Origin: JACVRW01 sp963821275
GTDB taxonomy: Bacteria; Actinomycetota; Thermoleophilia; Solirubrobacterales; Thermoleophilaceae
Direction of reading: 5' to 3'
Assembly: GCA_963821275.1 (NCBI GenBank)
Contig: CAWGDF010000004.1
Coordinates: forward strand, 62,001 to 126,000
Length of the DNA: 64,000 bases
This document shows positions 38,235 through 47,120 of this stretch, piece by piece. Position 1 is the first letter of the stretch. Each line of letters starts with the position of its first letter. The notes beneath the pieces are model-generated. The model saw only the letters and a list, made by a program, of their open reading frames with translations, searched no databases and was not told the origin of the DNA. Both the position numbers and the translations under genes were made by a program.

Positions 38235-38453
38235 GTGACCGGGTTCAAGCACGAGGAGCGCGTGTCGCGGCGACAGGCCGCGGAGCGCCTGGTGGACATC
38301 GCATTCTCCCTCACCGCCGGCGAGACGCTCGAGCTCAGGGCGGGCGGCGAGCGGCTCAGGGTTCGGGTCGCCGACGAGGTGCTTCTGACACGGCAGGGCA
38401 AGACGACCGGCGACCACGTGTCCGTCGAGCTCAAGTTGAGCTGGCTCACGTGA
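38235..38453 (+). CDS. Amphi-Trp domain protein
   Basis: About 72 residues. FKHEERVSRRQAAERLVDIA and the final VELKLSWLT are the typical ends of the amphi-Trp domain, a small module of unknown function named for an amphipathic unit and a conserved Trp. The GTG at 38235 is preferred over TTG 38217 because of P6. The gene at 38517 follows 63 nt later on the same strand. Confidence 0.7.
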   Translation: MTGFKHEERVSRRQAAERLVDIAFSLTAGETLELRAGGERLRVRVADEVLLTRQGKTTGDHVSVELKLSWLT

Positions 38454-38516
38454 CTCCTGTCGACGGCCACGACATCGGAGCACCCGGCTGATTCCGCCGG
38501 CGCCGCGGGCGGCCAA

Positions 38517-38990
38517 ATGACCCGGCGAGACATCCGCTATGGAGCGGCTGTGTACGGCTCGTTCCTGGTGGCGTCCGTGGTCGGCGCAGCGTTCGAGGCC
38601 GGCGCAGACGCGCGCAGCTTGACGGGAAGCGCGTTCGTATCGATGCTCGTCTTCTGGCTTGCACACGTGTGGTCGGAGGTGGTCGGCGAGCACGTCTCCG
38701 CCGGGTCGAGGTTCCACGCTCGGGTCATACCTGTGATCGCGCGTCGCGAATGGCCGCTGGTCGAAGCTGCAGCTCTTCCCACAGCCCTCCTGGGACTTGC
38801 CTGGGCGGGCGTCTGGTCGCGCGAGACCGGCGCCACGCTCGCGCTGGGCAGCGCGATTCTGCAGATAACCGGCTGGGGGGTCATCGCTGGGTTTCGCTCC
38901 GGCGCATCCCCGCTCAGCGCCGTCATCCTCGGCGCGGGGCAGGGGATGCTTGGTGTTGCCCTGCTGGTCCTGGAGAGGCTGATCCATTGA
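38517..38990 (+). CDS. Hypothetical four-helix membrane protein
   Basis: 157 residues, four predicted membrane segments (VYGSFLVASVVGAAFEAG, FVSMLVFWLAHVWSEVVG, LPTALLGLAWAGV, AVILGAGQGMLGVALLVLE). The His and Glu in the second segment (LAHVWSEVVGEH) could bind a ligand. No family recognised. Possibly in an operon with the amphi-Trp gene. Confidence 0.65.
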   Translation: MTRRDIRYGAAVYGSFLVASVVGAAFEAGADARSLTGSAFVSMLVFWLAHVWSEVVGEHVSAGSRFHARVIPVIARREWPLVEAAALPTALLGLAWAGVWSRETGATLALGSAILQITGWGVIAGFRSGASPLSAVILGAGQGMLGVALLVLERLIH

Positions 38991-39009
38991 TCAGGGCCTT
39001 AGCGGCGCA

Positions 39010-39056
39010 GTCACACAAAGCATGTGATGACCACTCACCCGGTAGGTTCGCAGACT
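39010..39056 (+). promoter_or_regulatory. Stress-island promoter P7, antisense to dagK
   Basis: GTCAC, GTGATGACCACTCACC, -10 CAGACT. Predicted start 39063-39064, where an ATG begins an ORF antisense to dagK. No plus-strand gene of recognisable type follows, so the product would be an antisense RNA or a displaced gene head. Confidence 0.65.
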
Positions 39057-39090
39057 GGCGCGCATGCCGGTGACCGATTCCACGCAGCAA

Positions 39091-39978
39091 TCAGAGGACG
39101 TGCGCGATGCGGACGCAGAGCGCTCTCGACCGGATGCCGAAGTGAACGGCCGGGTCGAGCCGGATGGCCTCTCCATCCACGCCCGCGGTCACGGCGTCGC
39201 CGGCGGTCACGTCGAGGGAGCGCGCGGTCCATCCGCGGCCGGGCCGCCGTGGCGGTCCGCCCGGCCTGGCGAGCACGAGGACTCCCAGCCGGCCGCTGTC
39301 GAGGACAGGACGCATCCCGGTCCTCGCCGGGCGATGCAGCGCGTAGGGGTTGTTGGACACCAGGATCACGGCGGGATCGCTGTGCACGACACCGCGGTCG
39401 TCGACCAAGCGCATCCCGGGCAGCTCCGCGCTCGGACCCAGCACCTCCGCCGCCGTCTCGAAGAGCGTGCGCGCCTTCGCATCGCGATAGCTCTCCCGCT
39501 GCACGGCCGCCCCGTAGACGCCGAGCGAGACGTTGTTGAGAAAGGGCCGCCCGTTCACATCGCCGACGTCGATCGACCCTTCGAGCGCGTCGGTGAACGC
39601 GTCGAGCGCGCCGACGAGGTCGTCCGGGTCCAGGCCGAGGTCGCGGGCGAAGTGGTTCCGGGTCCCGGCGGGAACGCACACGAACGGGATGCCATGGGCG
39701 CTGGCAGCGGACGCCACGACCGCCAGCGATCCGTCTCCGCCGGCCATGCCGAGCACGTCGGCGCCGTCGGCCGCCGCGTCCCCGGCGAGGGCGCCGAGGT
39801 CATCGCCCGGCTCGAGGACGACCGGCTCGATGTCGCGTTCACGCGCCGCTTCGGCAAGCCGCGCGCGTCCGGCCCTTCCGCCGCCGGAGCGCGGGTTGAT
39901 GAAGAGCACCGGCCGCTGCGGCGCGTCGGCGCGTCCCCAACGGTCACGGTACCGAGTCGGCACCGGTAGGTTCACCAC
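39091..39978 (-). CDS. Diacylglycerol/lipid kinase family protein
   Basis: 295 residues. PVLFINPRSGGGRAGRARL is the nucleotide-binding NPxSG start, and GMAGGDGSLAVVASA the GGDGS phosphate loop of the DAGK catalytic domain; FVCVPAGTRNHFARDLGL follows as in DgkB/YegS. It phosphorylates diacylglycerol or a related lipid. Divergent from the PAP2 phosphatase gene, 30 nt apart: a lipid kinase and a lipid phosphatase from one regulatory region. Confidence 0.88.
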   Translation of the reverse strand: MVNLPVPTRYRDRWGRADAPQRPVLFINPRSGGGRAGRARLAEAARERDIEPVVLEPGDDLGALAGDAAADGADVLGMAGGDGSLAVVASAASAHGIPFVCVPAGTRNHFARDLGLDPDDLVGALDAFTDALEGSIDVGDVNGRPFLNNVSLGVYGAAVQRESYRDAKARTLFETAAEVLGPSAELPGMRLVDDRGVVHSDPAVILVSNNPYALHRPARTGMRPVLDSGRLGVLVLARPGGPPRRPGRGWTARSLDVTAGDAVTAGVDGEAIRLDPAVHFGIRSRALCVRIAHVL

Positions 39979-40007
39979 GTGCCTCCGGAAGCCGCCATCG
40001 GCACGTC

Positions 40008-40658
40008 ATGAGCCAGGCGGCCGACAGCCGCGGCGTGCGGGGCCCGTGGACGTGGGCGGATGAGCTGAACAAGCTCGACCTGGCCGTCTACGCGGCGATC
40101 GCTGTGACGCCCACCCCGGCGATGGACCGGGCACTTCGCCGCCTCTCCCGCGCCGCGAGCTACTCGCGGCTGTGGCTCGGCTGCTCCGCGCTGCTCGCGG
40201 CATGCGGCGGCAAGCGGGGCCGCCGCGCCGCCGAGAACGGGTTGGCGTCGATCGCGCTCACGTCTGCCGCCGTCAACCTGGTGCTCAAGCCACTCGGCAA
40301 CCGACGACGGCCGGACAGGCAGACGTACGACGTTCCAGTCGCGCGCCAGGTCACGATGCCGCGCTCGACGTCCTGGCCCTCGGGACATGCCGCGTCCGCC
40401 TTCGCCTTCGCCAGCGGCGTCGGCGCCGCTTGGCCGCAGACCGGGATCCCTCTCGCAGTCGTCGCGTCGCTCGTCGCCTACTCGCGCGTTCACACCGGCG
40501 TGCATTATCCGTCGGACACGATTGCGGGGACGGTTTGCGGGGTGGCACTCGCGCCCGTGGCCGTGGCCGCCGTCGAGCGCCGGCGCGAGCAGCAGCGTCG
40601 CCAATCCGAGTCGCGGTTCACGAAGCTGCTGCCTCGTTCGCGGCCGGCAGGTAGTTGA
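40008..40658 (+). CDS. PAP2-family membrane phosphatase
   Basis: 216 residues. The three acid phosphatase motifs are in order: KPLGNRRRP, STSWPSGHAASAF (PSGH) and SRVHTGVHYPSD. Acts on lipid or undecaprenyl phosphates at the membrane. It overlaps the convergent flavin-type oxidase gene by 41 nt at the 3' ends. Confidence 0.9.
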   Translation: MSQAADSRGVRGPWTWADELNKLDLAVYAAIAVTPTPAMDRALRRLSRAASYSRLWLGCSALLAACGGKRGRRAAENGLASIALTSAAVNLVLKPLGNRRRPDRQTYDVPVARQVTMPRSTSWPSGHAASAFAFASGVGAAWPQTGIPLAVVASLVAYSRVHTGVHYPSDTIAGTVCGVALAPVAVAAVERRREQQRRQSESRFTKLLPRSRPAGS

Positions 40659-41058
40659 CGGCCGTCACGGCCTCGACGGTGATCGCCAGAATCACGCGGT
40701 CGATGGCCGCCAGCGCTTCGTCGCTGTGGGCCTCCGGCGGCTCGGGCAAGTCGGCGATGCGCTGCACGATCGCGGCCGTCGCCGGGCCGATGCTCTCGGT
40801 GAGGATCTCGGCCGGACCGGAGAAGACCGCGGAGGGATATGGCCGCTCGTGCCCGAGGACGCACAGCGAGGCCCACCCCGAGCGCCGGACGTCGCGCGCC
40901 TTCAGCCGCTTGGACTCCGTCGAGATCAGGAGGCGCTGCTCCTCTCGCACGTAGTAGACGACCGACTGGCGAGGCATGGCCGCCTTGTCGACCGTGGCCA
41001 ACACGCCGACGCGGTGGGCATCGAGGAAGTCGATCAGGTGGGGGGTGAGAGGGAGCAT
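40618..41058 (-). CDS. Pyridoxamine 5'-phosphate oxidase-like (F420/FMN split-barrel) protein
   Basis: 146 residues. LIDFLDAHRVGVLATVDKAAMPRQSVVYY and RSGWASLCVLG mark the split-barrel flavin or F420 reductase family. Divergent from the TetR gene, 62 nt apart, so TetR probably regulates it. Overlaps the PAP2 gene by 41 nt. Confidence 0.8.
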   Translation of the reverse strand: MLPLTPHLIDFLDAHRVGVLATVDKAAMPRQSVVYYVREEQRLLISTESKRLKARDVRRSGWASLCVLGHERPYPSAVFSGPAEILTESIGPATAAIVQRIADLPEPPEAHSDEALAAIDRVILAITVEAVTAVNYLPAANEAAAS

Positions 41059-41119
41059 GCCGCCTCGGCCTCCGTCGGCTCGGCTGAAAATTTGATACGA
41101 ACGTTACAGAAGTTATGGA

Positions 41120-41785
41120 ATGTCAACTACAATCCTCTCCGTGAGTTCCACGCTGCGATCGAGCGGCGACGTCACGCCGAACCGTCGCGGGGCCCGGTCG
41201 CGTGAAGCGGTCCTCGACGCCGCGGAGCGACTGATCGGGGAGCACGGCTACGAGACGGCGACCGTGTCGGCGCTGGTGGAGGAGGCGGGCGTTCCAGCCA
41301 GCTCGGTCTATCACTACTTCGGCTCCAAGGAAGGCGTGCTCCTCGCTGTCATGGAGCGGGGCGCCGAGCGGTACCTGGCGGAAGTGCCCGCTTTCGGTCG
41401 GCGCATCGGGTCCCGGCAGGAACATCTGCGAGTGCTGGTCGAGTCCGCCGCCTCGTTGCTCGAGCGCGATCCGGACTTCCTGCGGATCCTCGTCGTGATG
41501 GCCGCACAACCGATGAGCGCCGGCGAGGGCGAGGTCCACCGGGTCGTGAACCGGGTGCGGGAGCTCGCGCTCCAGCGCCTGCGGGAGCAGATGGAGATCG
41601 TCTTCGCCCTCGATCCGGAGAGCGTCAGCGCGGACCACCTCGCGCGTTTCGCCCTCGCGGCGTTCGACGGCGCATTCGTGGCGCACCAGTCGCATCCCGA
41701 AGTCACCATCGCCGAGCTGCTCGAGCACCTACCGGCCGCGCTGGCGGCAGTGCGACGAGAGCTCGGCCGGGCCAGCCGCTCATGA
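41120..41785 (+). CDS. TetR-family transcriptional repressor
   Basis: 221 residues (GTG at 41141 is an alternative start). N-terminal helix-turn-helix: ATVSALVEEAGVPASSVYHYFGSKEGVL. The C-terminal ligand domain is unremarkable. The divergent oxidase gene and the short AT-rich spacer between them (41080-41119) suggest autoregulation. Confidence 0.85.
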   Translation: MSTTILSVSSTLRSSGDVTPNRRGARSREAVLDAAERLIGEHGYETATVSALVEEAGVPASSVYHYFGSKEGVLLAVMERGAERYLAEVPAFGRRIGSRQEHLRVLVESAASLLERDPDFLRILVVMAAQPMSAGEGEVHRVVNRVRELALQRLREQMEIVFALDPESVSADHLARFALAAFDGAFVAHQSHPEVTIAELLEHLPAALAAVRRELGRASRS

Positions 41786-41810
41786 CGGGGCTCGTTCGAT
41801 CAATCGGGGG

Positions 41811-41857
41811 AGCGTCGCGCGGGGCGAGGTGATCCGTCATCACGCATTCCGTGTGAT
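41811..41857 (-). promoter_or_regulatory. Stress-island promoter P8
   Basis: ATCAC, GTGATGACGGATCACC, -10 GACGCT. Predicted start 41803, a TTG that opens a 7-codon ORF only: an orphan promoter pointing into the 3' end of the TetR gene. Confidence 0.7.
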
Positions 41858-41877
41858 CTGGCGGCCACGCGCCGTAA

Positions 41878-41924
41878 ATCGTCAGAGATGGATGACGACG
41901 GGTCACACCGTCAGAAGTCACGGT
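41878..41924 (+). promoter_or_regulatory. Stress-island promoter P9
   Basis: ATCGT, ATGACGACGGGTCACA, -10 CACGGT. Predicted start at 41932, the ATG of the GNAT gene (40 nt from the box, leaderless). Confidence 0.72.
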
Positions 41925-41931
41925 TCTTGAC

Positions 41932-42603
41932 ATGGAACAGCCTCTGGGGCGCGCGGCCACTCCGCCGAGTGTGCAGCTCGTGCAAATCGGAGCGCCGATC
42001 GCGCTCCGCGACGGCTCGCGCGTCCACATACGCCAGCTCCGCCATTCGGACAGGGAGCTGCTGTTGCGGGGGTTTCGGCGCCTCACTCCGGAGTCGCGCT
42101 ACCGGCGCTTCCTCGCGCCGACGCCGACGCTGTCCGAGGGAACCGTCCGCTACCTGGTCGAGATCGATCACCGCAATCACGAGGCGCTGATCGCACTCGA
42201 CGAGAAGCCCAACGAGGGAGTCGGCGTCGCCCGCTACGTGCGCGACGCGGCGCGGCCCAGCGCGGCCGAGGTGGCGGTGACCGTGGTCGACGACTGGCAG
42301 GGACGAGGGCTCGGCACGTTGCTGCTGGAAGGGATCACAACGCGCGCGCGCGAGGAGGGCGTCGACACATTCACGGCGCTCATGCTCGTGGAAAACGGAG
42401 AGATGATGGACCTGCTCAAGCGGCTCGGCGCGGTGCGCGTGGTCGACCGTGCCGCCGGGACAGTGGAGGTCGAGGTCCACCTCCCCGCCATCGGCGTCAC
42501 GCCCGAGCTGCGAAAGCTGATTCGCCTCGCGGCCGCGAGCGACATCGCGATACCGATCGGCCAGTTGCCTCGCGGTTGGCGCACGCGTCCCGGCTCGGCA
42601 TAG
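41932..42603 (+). CDS. GNAT-family acetyltransferase
   Basis: 223 residues. RQLRHSDRELLLRGFRRLTPESRYRRFL is the start found in acetyltransferase domains related to the Pat type; VVDDWQGRGLGTLLLEGI is the acetyl-CoA-binding loop. The start coincides with the P9 transcription start. A kup remnant begins 8 nt downstream. Confidence 0.83.
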   Translation: MEQPLGRAATPPSVQLVQIGAPIALRDGSRVHIRQLRHSDRELLLRGFRRLTPESRYRRFLAPTPTLSEGTVRYLVEIDHRNHEALIALDEKPNEGVGVARYVRDAARPSAAEVAVTVVDDWQGRGLGTLLLEGITTRAREEGVDTFTALMLVENGEMMDLLKRLGAVRVVDRAAGTVEVEVHLPAIGVTPELRKLIRLAAASDIAIPIGQLPRGWRTRPGSA

Positions 42604-42611
42604 GTTGCCCC

Positions 42612-43070
42612 GTGGACGCCGGCGCAAGGCGCGCTGTGACTAACTCGGCGCTCGTGGTGGGGGCGCTCGGCGTGGTCTTCGGGGACATCGGCACGAGCCC
42701 GATTTACACGATTCAGACCGCGTTCGACCCGGGTGACCCCCATCCCATCGCGGCCTCGCTCGAGAGCGTCTACGGCGTCGTCTCGCTGATCTTCTGGTCG
42801 GTGACGTTGATCGTCACCGTCAAGTACGTCGGCCTGGTGATGCGCGCCGACAACGACGGGGAGGGCGGGATCATGGCCCTGATCTCGTAGATCCGCCAGA
42901 TGGGGAAGGAGCTCCCAGCGCGGACGAAGTTCGTGCTCGCGGGCGTCGGCGTGTTCGGGGCAGCGCTGTTCTTCGCCGACAGCATGATCACGCCGGCGAT
43001 CTCCGTGCTCTCGGCGGTCGAGGGGACGGAGACGATCTCGTCCTCGATGGGACTCGCCGAGTGGGCGCCA
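42612..43070 (+). pseudogene. kup: Potassium transporter Kup, N-terminal remnant
   Basis: GTG start; GVVFGDIGTSPIYTIQTAF is the Kup signature of TM1. An in-frame TAG at 42888 interrupts GGIMALIS; after it the frame continues KFVLAGVGVFGAALFFADSM, ITPAISVLSAVEG, then loses similarity near 43065. The C-terminal end of a kup gene lies at 49440. Confidence 0.85.
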
Positions 43071-43090
43071 CTCGAACGGGGGGCAGCGCG

Positions 43091-43225
43091 TCAGATTCCA
43101 GGTCCGGCGCCACCCGACGGCAATCGCAGGTTCGGCTTCGCGATCGTGTTCGTGCTGCTGATGGGCATGGCGGCGCTTCCCCTGCCGACGGGCGCCGCGG
43201 TGTTGGATCCGGTTGTATCAGTCAT
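43091..43225 (-). CDS. Possible 44-residue ORF at promoter P10
   Basis: ATG exactly 40 nt from the GTGA of P10; the protein starts MTDTTGSNTAAPVG and has no known domain. Its far end lies against the kup remnant, so it may be a truncated gene head rather than a real small protein. Confidence 0.3.
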   Translation of the reverse strand: MTDTTGSNTAAPVGRGSAAMPISSTNTIAKPNLRLPSGGAGPGI

Positions 43226-43232
43226 AAACGGC

Positions 43233-43279
43233 ATCGTGAGACACGAATGGGTGAGCCGGCATCACGCATTCTGGTGAGC
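43233..43279 (-). promoter_or_regulatory. Stress-island promoter P10
   Basis: CTCAC (one base closer than in the other copies), GTGATGCCGGCTCACC, -10 CACGAT. Predicted start 43225, an ATG. It cuts across the end of the NDH fragment. Confidence 0.65.
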
Positions 43280-43400
43280 ACGAGTTCGACTCCGCTGACG
43301 ATGGAAATCTTCGCGCTGTGCGCGGGAGTCTTCGCTCCAGGGCGCGGACGGCATACAGGCCGGCGAAGCCGCACCCGGCGACGACGGTGTTCCAGGCCAT
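43270..43400 (-). pseudogene. NDH-2-type oxidoreductase, N-terminal remnant
   Basis: Starts at an ATG 3 nt after the MMPL stop and reads NTVVAGCGFAGLYAVRAL, the Rossmann GxGxxG of FAD-dependent NADH dehydrogenases, for about 26 codons, then changes frame and ends at P10. Originally the third gene of the esterase-MMPL operon. Confidence 0.65.
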
Positions 43401-43403
43401 CGG

Positions 43404-45605
43404 TCAGCGCGGCGCCCGCGTCGGCCCTGCCGCGGCCTCGCCCTCCGCCGACAGGGCTGGCTCGAGCTCGTGCAGGATCTTCTCCCCCTCGATGTCGAGG
43501 TTCGGCATCCGCCGGTCGAGCCAGCGTGGAAGCCACCACGCACGCCGGTCGAGCAGGGCCAGCACGGCGGGCACGAGCGTCATCCTGACGAGGAAGGCGT
43601 CGACGAGCACGCCGAACGCCAGCGCGAAGCCGATCGACTTGACGGTGAGCGCGTCGTCGATGATGAAGCTGGAGAAGACGGCGATCATGATGAGCGCTGC
43701 CGCGGTGACCACCCGGGCGCTCGCCGCGAAGCCGTTGATCGTCGCTTCGCGTGCCCTCCCCGTGTGGACATAGCCCTCTCGCATGCGCGAGACGAGGAAG
43801 ACCTCGTAGTCCATGGCGAGGCCGAACAGGATGGCGATCATCAGCACCGGCAGGAAGCTGACGATCGGTCCGGTCGAGGCCACTCCGAGCAGGTCGGCCA
43901 AGTTCCCCTCTTGGAAGATCCAGACGACCGCGCCGAGCGAGGCGGCGATCGTGAGCAGGAACCCCGCGGCGGCCGTGACCGGGACCGCGATCGAGCGGAA
44001 CACCGCGGCCAGGAGGAGCAGCGCCAATCCGACGACGAGAACGAGGAACACCGGCAGCGCGGCGGTGAGCGTGTCGGACGTGTCGATGTTGATCGCCGTC
44101 GTGCCGGTGACCATCGCGTTGATGCCCGACTCCTGACGGATCTCGGCGGCCTCGTCGCGCATCCGATCGACGAGGTCCTTGGTGGTCTGTGAGGCTGGGC
44201 TGCCGCTCGGGGTGACGTTGATGATCGCGACCTCGCCGTTCTCGTTGAAGACCGGTTCGGAGGCGGCCGCGACGCCGGGGAACTCGGCCAGCGCCCTCGC
44301 CGCGTCCTCGGCGATCGCCCTCGGGCTCTCCTCGCCCCGGAAGGTCTCGAAGTCGATTACGGTCGTCAGCGGCCCGGTGAAGCCCGGGCCGAACCCCTTG
44401 GTCAGGAGATCGTAGGACTTGCGCTCGGTCGTGTCCGTCGGCTGCGTGCCGTCGTCCGGCAGGCCCTGGCGGATGTCGAGGGCCGGCAACGACACCACGA
44501 CGATTACGGCAACCACCGCTCCTATCGCGATCCACGGCCTCCGCGTCACGAGCTGCGCCCAGCGCAGCCCCGCGGTGGGACCCTCCTTCTGCCGCCGACC
44601 GCGGCCGGCGCGCTGGCCGGCGAAGCCGAGCAGCGCCGGCAGCAGCGTTACGGCAATCAGCACGGCGATCGCGACCGTGCCGGCCGCCGCCAGCCCCATC
44701 ACCGACAGGAACGGGATGCCGACCACGACCAAGCCGACGAGCGCGATCAGCACGGTCACTCCGGCGAACACGACCGCGCTGCCGGCCGTGGCGGTCGCGC
44801 GCGCGACCGACTCGGCGGGATCCAGCCCGTCGGCGAGCTGCTGGCGGTGGCGCGAGACGATGAACAGCGCGTAGTCGATCCCCACCGCCAGGCCCAGCAT
44901 GGTCGCCAGCGTGGGAGCCACCGAGTTGATCTCAGTGACTGCGGTCAGCGCGGAGATCGCCGACAGCCCGATCGCCACGCCGAGAATCGCGGTCACCAGC
45001 GGCAGCCCCGCAAGGAGGAGCGTGCCGAAGGAGATGAAAAGCACGATGAAGGAGGCGACCACGCCGATCACCTCAGCGCTCGACTGGTCGCCCTCGCTCG
45101 TGCTGACAACGCCGCCCGAGAACTCGACCTGCAGACCCGCCTCGCGCGCCGGCCCTGCGACCCGCTCTAGCGCCGCCTTCGTCGAATCCCTCAGATCCTC
45201 GACCGGGACAGCGAAGTGGAGATCGGCGAAGCCGATCGTCCGGTCGCGCGACGGCGTGAAGCCCTCGACGAACTGCTCGCCCGTGGTGACGGCCTGCGGC
45301 ACCGCCCGGGCGCGCTCGACCGTCGGCTCGACGACCTTTTCGTACCGCGGCTCGTCGAGCGTGTGTCCCTTCGGGGCGGCGAACACGACCCTCGCCGTCG
45401 CGCCGCCGCTCCCGGGGAACTTCTCGTCCAACAGGTCGAGCGCACGCTGCGCCTCAGTGCCCGGGACGTTGAACGCGTCGTTTGTGTCCTTCTTGACCGC
45501 CTGCGACGTCACAACCACCGCGACGAGCAGCGCGAGCCAGAAAGTAAGGACGATCCACCGGCGCCGAGACGCCCAGCGCCCGAGGCGATACAGGTAAGTA
45601 GACAA
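43404..45605 (-). CDS. MMPL-type RND exporter
   Basis: 733 residues with about 12 membrane segments and two periplasmic domains. Typical blocks: LGLAVGIDYALFIVSRHRQQL and AILFGLAMDYEVFLVSRMREGY, the paired motifs with the proton-relay Asp-Tyr. The family exports lipids or drugs with proton motive force. Start TTG 45605, 10 nt after the esterase stop, so both are in one operon from P11. Confidence 0.9.
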   Translation of the reverse strand: MSTYLYRLGRWASRRRWIVLTFWLALLVAVVVTSQAVKKDTNDAFNVPGTEAQRALDLLDEKFPGSGGATARVVFAAPKGHTLDEPRYEKVVEPTVERARAVPQAVTTGEQFVEGFTPSRDRTIGFADLHFAVPVEDLRDSTKAALERVAGPAREAGLQVEFSGGVVSTSEGDQSSAEVIGVVASFIVLFISFGTLLLAGLPLVTAILGVAIGLSAISALTAVTEINSVAPTLATMLGLAVGIDYALFIVSRHRQQLADGLDPAESVARATATAGSAVVFAGVTVLIALVGLVVVGIPFLSVMGLAAAGTVAIAVLIAVTLLPALLGFAGQRAGRGRRQKEGPTAGLRWAQLVTRRPWIAIGAVVAVIVVVSLPALDIRQGLPDDGTQPTDTTERKSYDLLTKGFGPGFTGPLTTVIDFETFRGEESPRAIAEDAARALAEFPGVAAASEPVFNENGEVAIINVTPSGSPASQTTKDLVDRMRDEAAEIRQESGINAMVTGTTAINIDTSDTLTAALPVFLVLVVGLALLLLAAVFRSIAVPVTAAAGFLLTIAASLGAVVWIFQEGNLADLLGVASTGPIVSFLPVLMIAILFGLAMDYEVFLVSRMREGYVHTGRAREATINGFAASARVVTAAALIMIAVFSSFIIDDALTVKSIGFALAFGVLVDAFLVRMTLVPAVLALLDRRAWWLPRWLDRRMPNLDIEGEKILHELEPALSAEGEAAAGPTRAPR

Positions 45606-45615
45606 CGAGCAGTCC

Positions 45616-46524
45616 TCACGCAGCCACCGCGGAATCGACCGCGCTGAGCCAGCGGTCGACGAACGCGCCCAGCGCATCGAGCGCCTCGACGCCTTCGTCG
45701 AGCATGCTCGCGAAGCTCTGAAAGACATGCGGCACATCGGGCCAGACGTCGAGCCCGACGCGACCGTCGCACTCCGCCACGCGTCGAGCCAGACCCATGG
45801 CATCGCCCAGAAGGATGTCGTGCGAGCCGGCCTGGACGAGCAGCGGGGCGAGCCCGGAGAGGTCGGCGAACAGCGGGCTCGCCGCCCGGGCATCCGCCGG
45901 CGTCACGTAGTCGCCAGCACGACGTCGCAGCGCCTGCACCGACAGGAGCGGATCGACGTCGGCCTTGCTGTCCAACGTCGTACTCGTGAGCGTCAAGTCC
46001 ACCCACGGGGACATGAGGGCCACGCACACCGGCTGGGGCAGCCCACCCGCCTTTGCCCTCACGAGCGCCGCGGCTACCAGCCCCGCTCCGGCCGATTCGC
46101 CAACGATCGCGATCTGCCGCGCGTCGACGCCACTGTCGAGCAGGCCGCGATAGGCCGCGACGCAATCGTCGACGCCGGCCGGGTAGGGATGCTCGGGCGC
46201 CAAGCGGTAATCGATGGAGTAGGCACGCGCCCTCGCACGCCGACCGACCTCGGAGGCCAGCCCAACGCCGACCCGCGCCGATCCGAGCGCGTACGCGCCC
46301 CCATGCAGGTACAGGACCACACGATCGGAGCGCATCTCGGACGTCTCGACGAGGATTCCTTCGATCTCGCCGAGTGTCGCGTCGCTCGTCGTGACGTCGT
46401 CGGCCAGCGGGGTCGAGGCCATCATCTCCTCGATGACCACTCGCTGCTCGGCCACCTCCCCGCCGAGGTCCAGGGGCGCCTCGCGCAGTTGCGCGTAGAG
46501 CGCCTCGCGCTGCTCGCGACTCAT
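45616..46524 (-). CDS. HSL-type alpha/beta hydrolase (esterase/lipase)
   Basis: 302 residues. Oxyanion motif LYLHGGAYALGS, nucleophile IVGESAGAGL, acid and His regions QAGSHDILLGDA and VPHVFQSF complete the triad of the hormone-sensitive lipase family. Cytoplasmic carboxylesterase. The ATG at 46524 has AAGGAG 6 nt upstream. First gene of the operon with the MMPL exporter; transcribed from P11. Confidence 0.9.
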   Translation of the reverse strand: MSREQREALYAQLREAPLDLGGEVAEQRVVIEEMMASTPLADDVTTSDATLGEIEGILVETSEMRSDRVVLYLHGGAYALGSARVGVGLASEVGRRARARAYSIDYRLAPEHPYPAGVDDCVAAYRGLLDSGVDARQIAIVGESAGAGLVAAALVRAKAGGLPQPVCVALMSPWVDLTLTSTTLDSKADVDPLLSVQALRRRAGDYVTPADARAASPLFADLSGLAPLLVQAGSHDILLGDAMGLARRVAECDGRVGLDVWPDVPHVFQSFASMLDEGVEALDALGAFVDRWLSAVDSAVAA

Positions 46525-46554
46525 AGCAACTCCTTCAGGTTGGGTACGGAAACG

Positions 46555-46601
46555 ATCCTCCGTGCCGGCCGGGTGAGCGATCATCAGCCAAAGTGGATGA
46601 T
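46555..46601 (-). promoter_or_regulatory. Stress-island promoter P11
   Basis: ATCAT, CTGATGATCGCTCACC, -10 GAGGAT. Predicted start 46548, 24 nt before the esterase ATG, which has a ribosome-binding site. Confidence 0.7.
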
Positions 46602-47120
46602 TCGCGGTGGGTTCTTCCCCTGATCCCTGGCGCTCTCCCAGATGGCGAGACGCTTCGATGGCCGCCCACGCTTCCCGGCCGGACGACAGGCAGGCGCGAT
46701 CCGCACGCTCCTGGGCGCGCCCGCGCTCGTCCGAACAGGCAACCCGGGCCCTGCACGACGTTGTTCAGTTCGTTGCCCTGCGTCGTCGGCGGAAGGGCTC
46801 GGCGCCAGTGAAAACCCGGGGTTTGCGGGGATTCCAGGATGCCGGAGGAGGGACTCGAACCCCCGACTGACGCGGATTATGATGGTGACAGGGGAGAGGA
46901 TCTGGCTTTTCCAAGCGGTTTAGAGGGTGCTCCTAGGTCCTCCCAGTTACGCACGAAGTCCTGAGTTCGGTGCGCGGTTAGGTGCACCGAAGCGGCGGAA
47001 GCGGAAGGGGGGAAGCGGTGAGCACGCCAAAGGTGTCCGCACGAGGACTGAGACTTCGCTTGGTAGCGACGACCGAGAGGCAACCGGGCGGTCGTGGCCG
47101 ATTCTCACCTAGAGACGTGC
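46602..47120. other. Intergenic region with a tRNA 3'-end fragment
   Basis: Apart from the T-arm fragment at 46840-46868, no supported gene is seen. The ORFs lack domains. Confidence 0.45.
46840..46868 (-). other. tRNA 3'-end fragment (T-arm and acceptor)
   Basis: The minus strand reads GTCGGGGGTTCGAGTCCC then TCCTCCGGCA, a T-arm and acceptor 3' strand. There is no anticodon arm upstream, so this is probably an old attachment-site end. Confidence 0.5.

Larger units (their letters stand above)
41793..41931. repeat. 139-bp divergent-promoter repeat, copy A
   Basis: Matches 49311-49448 with about 12 differences, one of them a 1-nt indel. It contains P8 (minus) and P9 (plus). The left edge carries TTGATCGAACG, the first codons of the zinc-ribbon gene whose intact form adjoins copy B; here the frame stops after 7 codons. 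Confidence 0.85.

Noticed and set aside
41080..41119. Defined TetR operator between the divergent genes
   Set aside because: The spacer contains AACGTT and a TTGACA on the minus strand, but I could not find a convincing palindrome long enough for a TetR dimer.
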